Part shown: one piece after another, positions 13,817-20,034 of the stretch
How positions within the stretch are numbered: position 1 is the first letter of the stretch
Layout: each line of letters begins with the position of its first letter
Source: a virus
Virus record (IMG/VR): IMGVR_UViG_3300021959_000329
Coordinates: 1 to 26,110 of that record
Strand: one strand, 5' to 3'
DNA: 26,110 nt
Notes under the pieces: model-generated
Told to the model about the DNA's origin: nothing
Database searches by the model: none
What the model saw: the letters and a program-made list of their open reading frames with translations, nothing else
Position numbers and translations under genes: made by a program

Positions 13817-15133
13817 ATGCCAAGATTAAGTCTATACCGCCCAGAGAAGGGCAACGATTATAAATTTATTGATAAAACTGCGTGGGAAATGTTCCAAGTA
13901 GGGGGTACAGACGTGTTTTTACACAAGTACATAGGTCCCGGTGAACAAGCAGACGGAGAATATAGCCCTACGGTTCCAAATTACGAATCAAGTACATCAA
14001 CTCCTGAAACTAGAATACAAGATATGCTATTTTTAGAGAATAGAGATCGTAAATATGAACCAAACGTATATCCGTTGAGAGGTGTATATAACGTTAACAA
14101 TATTGATTTTAATTTAAGTCAATTTGGATTGTTTTTACAAAACGATACACTGTTTATTACATTCCATATCAATGATACTGTAGAAAAACTTGGTAGAAAA
14201 ATTATGGCAGGTGACGTAATTGAATTACCACATCTGAAAGATGAATTTGCCTTAAACGATTTAACGTTTGCGTTAAAAAGATTTTACGTTATTGAAGAAG
14301 TAAATCGTGCCGCAGAAGGATTTAGTGTTACTTGGTATCCTCATCTGTATAGAGCAAAATGTACTCCACTAGTAGATTCACAAGAATTTAAACAAATACT
14401 TGATAAAGTTGCCGACGACGAAAACTTTAAAGGCAAGTATAATCCAGAAATACAATACGAAATTGGAGATGTTGTAGAATACGAAGGAACAAATTACACT
14501 GTGATTGAACCAGTAAAAGGTATTGCTCCTCCAGATAGTACGTACTATAAATTTGCTGATAGACTTAGAGATATTATGAGTACGTATGAAAAAGAAATGC
14601 AGATTACTGAAGCAGTTCAAGATCAAGCAGAAGCAGATGCTCCTAGGTCTGGTTACGATACAACAAAATTATTTACAATTCCAATTGATCCTGAAACAGG
14701 ACATGTAAAAACTGTTAACGCAAGTAATATTGATACAGATGCTAGTCAGACAGGAAACGCTCAAGACGCTAGTGTTGTATTAGCAACACCGGTAAAAGAC
14801 GGTTATCAAAACTATCATGAAGATGCTATTCCGCCAAACGGAGCACCTTTCACAAGCGGCATTGTGTTCCCAGCATCGCCGGTCGAAGGACAGTTCTGTT
14901 TACGTACAGATTATCATCCAAAGAGAATGTTTAGATTTGACGGGAGACGTTGGGTGAAATATGAAGATAATGTTAGAATGACAATGAGTCAAAATGATAC
15001 AGCAAGTGGCGATCCAAGATTGAATCAGAAAGGATCATTTATTAACAATCCTACTGTAAGTACAATTAACGGTAAGCAAGTTAAAGAAAAACAAAGCCTA
15101 AGCAAAGTGCTTAAACCTAAAGCGGATAATTAA
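13817..15133 (+). CDS. 14: Neck protein gp14 with added surface modules
   Basis: The 438-aa protein is longer than T4 gp14 (256). The first 190 residues carry the neck-protein core: YKFIDKTAWEMFQVGGTDVF, TRIQDMLFLENRDRKYEPN, PLRGVYNVNNIDFNLSQFGL and KIMAGDVIELPHLKDEFA. Next, about 205-245, is a chitin-binding-module-like segment (YEIGDVVEYEGTNYTVIEP). The C-terminal part has a G-x-x-x-LRTDYHPKRMFRFDGRRWVK module of the same type as those inserted in gp18. A GTG/ATG two codons earlier (13811) overlaps the promoter, so the ATG at 13817 is preferred. gp14 works with gp13 at the head neck. It opens a plus-strand operon with gp15 2 nt downstream. Confidence 0.9.
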   Translation: MPRLSLYRPEKGNDYKFIDKTAWEMFQVGGTDVFLHKYIGPGEQADGEYSPTVPNYESSTSTPETRIQDMLFLENRDRKYEPNVYPLRGVYNVNNIDFNLSQFGLFLQNDTLFITFHINDTVEKLGRKIMAGDVIELPHLKDEFALNDLTFALKRFYVIEEVNRAAEGFSVTWYPHLYRAKCTPLVDSQEFKQILDKVADDENFKGKYNPEIQYEIGDVVEYEGTNYTVIEPVKGIAPPDSTYYKFADRLRDIMSTYEKEMQITEAVQDQAEADAPRSGYDTTKLFTIPIDPETGHVKTVNASNIDTDASQTGNAQDASVVLATPVKDGYQNYHEDAIPPNGAPFTSGIVFPASPVEGQFCLRTDYHPKRMFRFDGRRWVKYEDNVRMTMSQNDTASGDPRLNQKGSFINNPTVSTINGKQVKEKQSLSKVLKPKADN

Positions 15134-15135
15134 TA

Positions 15136-16569
15136 ATGGATTTTTTCTACGACGGACAGCTAAGACGGTATGTAACTCAGTTTATGAGAATGTTCATAGG
15201 CTTTAAGTATAAAGATGGGGATGGCGATCTAAAAGCAATACCTGTATCATACGGTGATTTAACAAAACAAGTAGCACAAATTATCAGAGAAAATTCTGAG
15301 AATAAGTTACCTAGTGTTCCTAAAATTGCGTGTTACATTACTGGTTTAGAATTAGATAGATCTAGAACAGCAGATCCAACATTTGTTAGCAAACTTAGTG
15401 TACGTGAAAGAGATTATGATGAGTTTGATAACCAAGGAGACCCAATTTATAAAAATAATCAAGGTCCAGGATATACTGTAGAACGTTTAATGCCTACACC
15501 ATTTAGACTTACAATGAGAGCTGATCTTTGGACATCAAATACTGATCAAAAATTACAAATACTAGAACAAATATTGGTTCTTTTTAATCCAAGTTTAGAA
15601 GTTCAAACAACAGACAATTATATTGATTGGACTAGTTTAAGTGTTGTAGAACTTAGCGGTTTGACATTTTCAAGTAGAAGTATTCCTCAAGGAACAGAAG
15701 TTGATATTGACATAGCAACTATGGACTTTGAAATGCCTATCTATATCAGTCCACCTGTTAAAGTTAAAAAACTTGGTGTTGTACAAAATATTGTAATGAA
15801 TATGTTCAACGAGGACGGAGCAATGAAGTCATTAGGCGAACTTGCTTTCAACACTACTGGAATTGTTGAAAAGAGCGTATTTGCTACTCCTGGAGAATTT
15901 GGTGTATTAATACTAAGTTCTAAAACAGTTACACAAGTCGATACTGGTGATTACTATGTTAGTGTATTAGACAATAACGAAGCAGTACAAGAACTTGGAC
16001 TTAAAACTCCTGTGAAACAAGGTGAAAGAATTGACTGGAATGAAGTGTTGCCAGTATATGGCGGTTACAAAGCCGGCATTAGTCAAATTAGATTTACTAA
16101 ACCAAATGGAATGGAAATTGTTGGAACGTTTACTGTTAATCCATTAGATTCTAGTTACTTGGTAGTATCATTTGATTCTGACACATTACCTGCTAATTCA
16201 ACAGATATACCTACAGTAACTGGTATTATTGATCCAACAACTTTTAATCCAAAAGATCACTTTAATGGTACTATACCGACTGGTACTACATATCTGATAC
16301 TTGAAAATATTGGAGATGTTGATAACACTGACGGTCCTGATGCTTGGAAAAACAGTAATGGCACAGACTTTATAGCAAGTGCTAATGATATTATTAAATG
16401 GGATGGTACTAAATGGAGCATAGTATTTGATAGTAGCAACGAAACCGATGTAAGATATCTACAAAATCAAAATACAATGATCCAATACAAGTGGGATGGC
16501 GAGCAATGGCTTAAATCATTCGAAGGTGAATACACAGCCGGATATTGGGGATTTGATCTAATTCCTTAA
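15136..16569 (+). CDS. 15: Proximal tail sheath stabiliser / tail terminator gp15
   Basis: The 477-aa protein is longer than T4 gp15 (272). The N-terminus FFYDGQLRRYVTQFMRMF matches the T4 gp15 start (YFYNSSFRRYATLMGDLF pattern). Further core signs are PTPFRLTMRADLWTSNTDQK, LEQILVLFNPSLEVQTTD and the later FEMPIYISPPVKVKK near residue 210. In T4, gp15 caps the finished tail and joins it to gp14. Residues from about 250 onward are an extension of beta modules, ending with two WDG-x-x-W repeats (DIIKWDGTKWS and YKWDGEQWLKSF). The ATG follows the gp14 stop by 2 nt, in the same AATTAATAATGG context as the 6381 gene, so coupling is likely. No promoter was seen in between. Confidence 0.92.
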   Translation: MDFFYDGQLRRYVTQFMRMFIGFKYKDGDGDLKAIPVSYGDLTKQVAQIIRENSENKLPSVPKIACYITGLELDRSRTADPTFVSKLSVRERDYDEFDNQGDPIYKNNQGPGYTVERLMPTPFRLTMRADLWTSNTDQKLQILEQILVLFNPSLEVQTTDNYIDWTSLSVVELSGLTFSSRSIPQGTEVDIDIATMDFEMPIYISPPVKVKKLGVVQNIVMNMFNEDGAMKSLGELAFNTTGIVEKSVFATPGEFGVLILSSKTVTQVDTGDYYVSVLDNNEAVQELGLKTPVKQGERIDWNEVLPVYGGYKAGISQIRFTKPNGMEIVGTFTVNPLDSSYLVVSFDSDTLPANSTDIPTVTGIIDPTTFNPKDHFNGTIPTGTTYLILENIGDVDNTDGPDAWKNSNGTDFIASANDIIKWDGTKWSIVFDSSNETDVRYLQNQNTMIQYKWDGEQWLKSFEGEYTAGYWGFDLIP

Positions 16570-16575
16570 TAATTA
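16570..16575 (+). promoter_or_regulatory. Possible late promoter variant TAATTA, 5 nt before ATG at 16581
   Basis: Plus-strand TAATTA, then CTAGT, then ATG. The CTAGTATG part is identical to the 7535 start. One mismatch to the core; a promoter is possible but read-through from gp15 is enough to explain expression. Confidence 0.35.
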
Positions 16576-16580
16576 CTAGT

Positions 16581-16970
16581 ATGCAAAAACGTGCTGGTAT
16601 ATTATTTCTTTCAACAAAAAGCAGTAGAATTTTCCTTATTTGGGATTCCAAATGGACTGTGCCTACTTTTATACGTGAAAACTCAGTTATTGAAGATGCT
16701 CAAGACTTATTAAACAGTTACAATCTACAAGACGCAAAGTTTGTTCCAATTGAACTTTACAAAAGTAAAGATAGTGGCTTTGAGTACAGCACGTATGTAG
16801 TATTAGTTGATAATGATTTTTCTAGCCTTAACGGAACATACTGTTGGGCAAACTTAGACGATTTACCTAAAAACGTTCATGTCGGTCTTAAGAATACTTT
16901 ATCAAATAAAATTACACAGGTTAAGATTGAAACTATTTTAGCAACAGGTAAGAGTTATGATATCGATTAA
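16581..16970 (+). CDS. NUDIX-like protein lacking a recognisable NUDIX box
   Basis: The 129-aa protein has a NUDIX-fold look: strand AGILFLSTKSSRIFLIWDS, WTVPTFIRENS where a GG-PGG motif would be, helix EDAQDLLNSY, strand pair FVPIELYKSK and YSTYVVLVDNDF, and the C-terminal YCWANLDDLPKNVHVGLKNTL that resembles the NUDIX W-x-x-x-x-E/D-L-P end. However, the catalytic box G-x5-E-x7-R-E-x2-E-E is not present: the helix holds no REUxEE run. So it is either a catalytically dead or strongly diverged member, or an unrelated fold. It follows gp15 by 11 nt and overlaps the next gene by 14 nt, so it belongs to the neck operon and could be a regulator or a structural part. Fold assignment is from pattern only. 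Confidence 0.75.
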   Translation: MQKRAGILFLSTKSSRIFLIWDSKWTVPTFIRENSVIEDAQDLLNSYNLQDAKFVPIELYKSKDSGFEYSTYVVLVDNDFSSLNGTYCWANLDDLPKNVHVGLKNTLSNKITQVKIETILATGKSYDID

Positions 16971-17250
16971 AAAAAGTTCAGGTTATCGCAGAGATTGCGA
17001 AATATATGAAAAGTATATTAATTTCATTAGTGGTAAAGAACAAGAAGAGTTTAAAGAAATGTACGAAAAGTTTAAATTACTAGTTGAGGATTTTGATAAA
17101 CAAGCACTAGCACTTGACAGTCATAAAATGACTTACAATACTCATACCCAAATGAAAGATAAATTAAACGCCCACAAGAAAAAGATGGACGATAAAGTTA
17201 AGACTGCGAAACATATTGTTCGAGCGATTGAAAGTCATCGACTACCATAA
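16957..17250 (+). CDS. Small coiled-coil protein at end of neck operon
   Basis: The 97-aa protein begins at an ATG inside the end of the previous gene (14-nt overlap), with AGGTAAGAG just upstream. It is almost entirely helical and charged: YRRDCEIYEKYINFIS, then EEFKEMYEKFKLLVEDFDKQAL, then KMTYNTHTQMKDKLNAHKKKMDDKVK. This looks like a two-helix coiled coil. One Cys, no hydrophobic membrane segment and no catalytic motif. Its last 53 nt overlap the convergent hldD gene. Its role is unknown; placement after gp14-gp15 suggests a late assembly factor. Confidence 0.8.
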   Translation: MISIKKSSGYRRDCEIYEKYINFISGKEQEEFKEMYEKFKLLVEDFDKQALALDSHKMTYNTHTQMKDKLNAHKKKMDDKVKTAKHIVRAIESHRLP

Positions 17251-18082
17251 CTTCAGATAAGTTCCTCATATCAGCTTTAGTAAATATTTGATATTGACCT
17301 TCTAGTTTTCTTGGAAACGCAATTTCTTCTATTGTTGCTTTATACTTGTTAGCAATGATTTCAGCAACGTCTCTAAAACTAATAGGATACCCTGTACCTA
17401 AATTATAAATGCCGTTAAATTTTTGTTTACTAGCATCTACTACTGTTTTAACAACATCGTCTACACAAACAAAATCTCTTTTGTAATTTTCACTGCCTTC
17501 AAAAATATAAATTTTCTTTTTTTCTTTTGCTTGTTTTGAAAATTTATAAACTGGACTCGCTTGATCCCCTTTAAACTGTTCTCCATTTCCATATACATTA
17601 AAATAACGCCATCCTTGTATCTTTGCGTCTGGCTTTACTTTTAATATTTCTTGTACTTTTATATCAATCTTTGCTTTGCTTTCAGCATATAAAGATTTAG
17701 GATTAAGTTCAGCATCTTCCCTGAAATATAAATCTGTACCATACACTCCTGCTGAACTAGCATAAGAAAATAACACATCATGCTCTAAACAATTATGTAA
17801 TAATTTAATACTAGGCTTTATATTATAGTGTTCTATTTTTGTAGCATTTGTTTCGGTTGTGCTACTAATAGCACCTTGATGAAATACAATTTTAACTTTT
17901 TTCCAGTCGTTAAAATTTTTATAGAAATCTCTCATATCAACTAGTTCTTTATATTCACAGCCGACAATATTTTCGGCATTCTTTAGTTCGTCAACTAGTA
18001 ATAAATTTTTCTTTCCTTGTCGATTAAGTTCTTTTACAATATTAGAACCTATAAATCCAAGGGCTCCTGTCACTATTATCAT
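17198..18082 (-). CDS. hldD: ADP-L-glycero-D-manno-heptose-6-epimerase HldD
   Basis: A short-chain dehydrogenase-fold epimerase that converts ADP-D,D-heptose to ADP-L,D-heptose, using bound NADP. The 294-aa protein (E. coli HldD 310) has GALGFIGSN (residues 6-14) for NAD(P), HQGAISSTTET (68-78), the family hallmark of HldD, ASSAGVYG (108-115), catalytic YAESK (Tyr132, Lys136), RYFNVYG (159-165), FEGSENYKRDFVCVDDV and FNGIYNLGTG near the end, and LEGQYQIFTKADM matching the HldD C-terminus. All catalytic residues are present. It is last in the four-gene cassette and starts 4 nt inside the preceding gene (ATGA overlap). Its 3' end overlaps the plus-strand neck operon by 53 nt. Confidence 0.93.
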   Translation of the reverse strand: MIIVTGALGFIGSNIVKELNRQGKKNLLLVDELKNAENIVGCEYKELVDMRDFYKNFNDWKKVKIVFHQGAISSTTETNATKIEHYNIKPSIKLLHNCLEHDVLFSYASSAGVYGTDLYFREDAELNPKSLYAESKAKIDIKVQEILKVKPDAKIQGWRYFNVYGNGEQFKGDQASPVYKFSKQAKEKKKIYIFEGSENYKRDFVCVDDVVKTVVDASKQKFNGIYNLGTGYPISFRDVAEIIANKYKATIEEIAFPRKLEGQYQIFTKADMRNLSEVMVVDDFQSLEQYVSQS

Positions 18083-18372
18083 TTAAAAAAATCTTCCGAG
18101 TTTACTGCTTTGTCGTCAATCCATATATCGTAGTGCGGCTTTCCGGCTCTACAAGATGTGTATTTAACTCCAATCTCTATCAAATATTTTTGAGTATATT
18201 CTTCCCAATTGAGCCCTGTATTTGTTCCGCGAGCTGTGTAGTAATGTATTTCGTGCCCTTGATCAAAAAGAGCATTCATTTTATCTATCCGATCACGAAT
18301 AGGCATACTATTTTCATAGTCACCATTTCTAGTCTTAAGTATAGTTCCGTCAATGTCTACGTAATAGATCAT
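18079..18372 (-). CDS. Small HAD-family phosphatase in the heptose cassette
   Basis: The 97-aa protein has HAD motif I YYVDIDGTIL (Asp6 and Asp8), motif II around YYTARGT (Thr46), Lys78 in AGKPHYD and motif III/IV acidic residues in IWIDDKA (Asp85, Asp86). It has no cap domain and is much shorter than GmhB (about 190 aa). The ADP-heptose pathway needs a phosphatase that removes the C7 phosphate of heptose 1,7-bisphosphate; in E. coli this is GmhB, also a HAD enzyme. This gene lies between the kinase/adenylyltransferase and the epimerase, so it is a candidate for that step. The role is inference. Both ends share 4-nt ATGA overlaps with its neighbours. Confidence 0.85.
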   Translation of the reverse strand: MIYYVDIDGTILKTRNGDYENSMPIRDRIDKMNALFDQGHEIHYYTARGTNTGLNWEEYTQKYLIEIGVKYTSCRAGKPHYDIWIDDKAVNSEDFFK

Positions 18373-18743
18373 TCATTGCCTTTTTGACTATCACCAGGAA
18401 TAATTCTAAAATTATCTTCAACACTATCTGCTGTACTTACCTCAGTAATGCTACTCATTGGTTCTAGAGCCTCTAGTTGGTGAGGTTGTAAAGGAGGATT
18501 GTGCCAAGTATCTCCTTCTTTTAATTCTTTTTCAAACAGCTTTGCTACACTAGTATCAATCCAACGAACTTTAAAACGACCATTGTTAACAAACCATGTT
18601 TCGTCTTTTTCTTTGTGGAAGTGCATGCTAAATTTTGATCCTACTTTCTCAAACACCATAATCTTACCACAGTATTTGTCATTGGTTGCCCAGATTACTT
18701 CGTATCCCCAACCTTTATCTACTTTTCCCGATAGCCTTGTCAT
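18369..18743 (-). CDS. Cupin-fold protein in the heptose cassette
   Basis: The 124-aa protein has a full cupin motif 1: Gly35, five residues, His41, x, His43, four residues, Glu48, six residues, Gly55. The second motif is less regular (GDTWHNPPLQPHQLEAL with His88). Such single-domain cupins are often sugar-phosphate isomerases or epimerases, for example the type II phosphomannose isomerase domain, which this resembles. The ADP-heptose route starts with an isomerase, GmhA, that is not seen in this window; whether this cupin replaces it is speculation. It starts in an ATGA overlap with HldE and ends in an ATGA overlap with the HAD gene. Confidence 0.85.
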   Translation of the reverse strand: MTRLSGKVDKGWGYEVIWATNDKYCGKIMVFEKVGSKFSMHFHKEKDETWFVNNGRFKVRWIDTSVAKLFEKELKEGDTWHNPPLQPHQLEALEPMSSITEVSTADSVEDNFRIIPGDSQKGNE

Positions 18744-19996
18744 TTAGTTTCCTCTAATATTTTAGATGTACTATAATCTTTTACTCTTGGAAATATCAAT
18801 ACTTCTGCTAAATCATTTCCAACTGTTGTTTCTACAGTATAGTCTCCACCTTTTACTATAATATCTGGTTTTATTGTTTTTATTAAGTTATACGGTGTAT
18901 CATCTTCAAAGATAATAACTTCGTCTACTATTGCTAAACTTTCTAGCATTGCTTTTCTATCTTCTTGGTTAAATTTAGGACGACCATCACCTTTTAGTTT
19001 TTTAACACTATCGTCGCTATTAATAGCAACTACTAATTTATCGCCTTTTGACTTAGCAAACTTTAGTAATTTTAAATGTCCTAGATGTAAGATATCAAAG
19101 CATCCGTTTGTAAATACAACTTTTTCTTTTACATCGGCTTCTTTAACACTATAAGTTCCTTGATGGCTTACTGCTACACCTGCTACTTTAGAAGCAATTT
19201 CAAGTGATTCGTCTAACTCTTTATCATTTACTAAACCGTAAACCAGACCTGCTAGTGTACTATCGCCAGCACCGGTTATATCATAGACTTCAGTTTTAAA
19301 ACTTTCTTGTCTTTTAATATATCCATCTTGACCTACTAATATCATACCGTCAGCACCTAATGTAACAAGCATATAAGTAAAATCATATTTTTTACATGCT
19401 AGTATGGCTTTACGAATTAAATCATCATAATCACTAAAGTCATTAACTAATTCTTTAAATTCTTTTTTGTTAGGTTTTACTAGCCAAGCGTGTTTGTAAT
19501 TATAAAGATCTTGTTTAGGATCTACCAAAACTTTTATATCACGTTCTTTTAATTTTTTAAATGAGTCAGAACAATTACCAATAGTACCTTTATTGTAATC
19601 ACTTATAACTAGATACTGTGTATTTTCTCCGCAATAACTCTCTACATTAATTGGATTTTGAAATTTTTCTTCTTTATCTATTCTAGCAATTTGTTGGTTA
19701 TTACAAATTAATCTTCTTTTTGTAATAGTTGGAGCATTGTGATCCTTGACGTAACTTACATATATAGGTGCTAAAAATTCAGAAATTTTTGTTGCTTCGT
19801 CATCAAGTCCAACAATGCCTATAGCATTTACACTACATCCTAATGAATGTAAATTTTGAGCAACGTTTGCCGCTCCGCCGGCGGCATAGTCTGTTTTGTC
19901 AAGTTTAATAATTGGTACTGGAGCTTCTGGAGAGATTCTGTCCGAAGAACCATACTCAAAAATATCCAAAATAAAATCGCCGATAACTGTAATCAT
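18740..19996 (-). CDS. hldE: Bifunctional heptose-7-phosphate kinase / heptose-1-phosphate adenylyltransferase HldE
   Basis: The two fused enzymes are both recognisable. Kinase (residues 1 to about 285, ribokinase/PfkB type): GGAANVAQNLHSLGC (40-54), VDPKQDLY, KPNKKEF, and the GAGDSTLAG signature (242-250, catalytic Asp245). Adenylyltransferase (about 292-418): FTNGCFDILHLGHLKLL with HLGH at 304-307, INSDDSVKKLKGDGRP, VKGGDYTVET and STSKIL near the end. E. coli HldE is 477 aa; this one is 418, with shorter linkers but all key residues. It phosphorylates D-glycero-D-manno-heptose-7-phosphate and then makes ADP-heptose from heptose-1-phosphate. It is the first gene of the cassette. The ATG at 19996 has no Shine-Dalgarno, but a TAACTA element sits 5 nt upstream, a one-mismatch relative of the late cores. 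Confidence 0.95.
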   Translation of the reverse strand: MITVIGDFILDIFEYGSSDRISPEAPVPIIKLDKTDYAAGGAANVAQNLHSLGCSVNAIGIVGLDDEATKISEFLAPIYVSYVKDHNAPTITKRRLICNNQQIARIDKEEKFQNPINVESYCGENTQYLVISDYNKGTIGNCSDSFKKLKERDIKVLVDPKQDLYNYKHAWLVKPNKKEFKELVNDFSDYDDLIRKAILACKKYDFTYMLVTLGADGMILVGQDGYIKRQESFKTEVYDITGAGDSTLAGLVYGLVNDKELDESLEIASKVAGVAVSHQGTYSVKEADVKEKVVFTNGCFDILHLGHLKLLKFAKSKGDKLVVAINSDDSVKKLKGDGRPKFNQEDRKAMLESLAIVDEVIIFEDDTPYNLIKTIKPDIIVKGGDYTVETTVGNDLAEVLIFPRVKDYSTSKILEETK

Positions 19997-20001
19997 ACAA
20001 A

Positions 20002-20007
20002 TAGTTA
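20002..20007 (-). promoter_or_regulatory. Possible late promoter variant TAACTA, 5 nt before HldE ATG
   Basis: Minus-strand GATAACTA, then TTTGT, then ATG. Compare GATAAATA-CTTGT-ATG at gp13. One mismatch to the core, same spacing. It would put the heptose cassette under late control, unless it is read through from the giant gene upstream, whose stop is only 28 nt away. Confidence 0.4.
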
Positions 20008-20034
20008 TCTACGCAGTTAATGATTCCTGTTAAA

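Noticed and set aside
13786-13854. Longer gp13 starting at 13854 and gp14 starting at 13811
   Set aside because: Both would place coding sequence across the promoter palindrome; the shorter starts fit the family N-termini and the 5-nt promoter spacing.
17198-19996. Heptose cassette as a contaminating bacterial fragment
   Set aside because: Base composition looks the same as the neighbours by eye, the genes overlap tightly, and hldD overlaps a phage operon gene; no mobile-element borders were seen.
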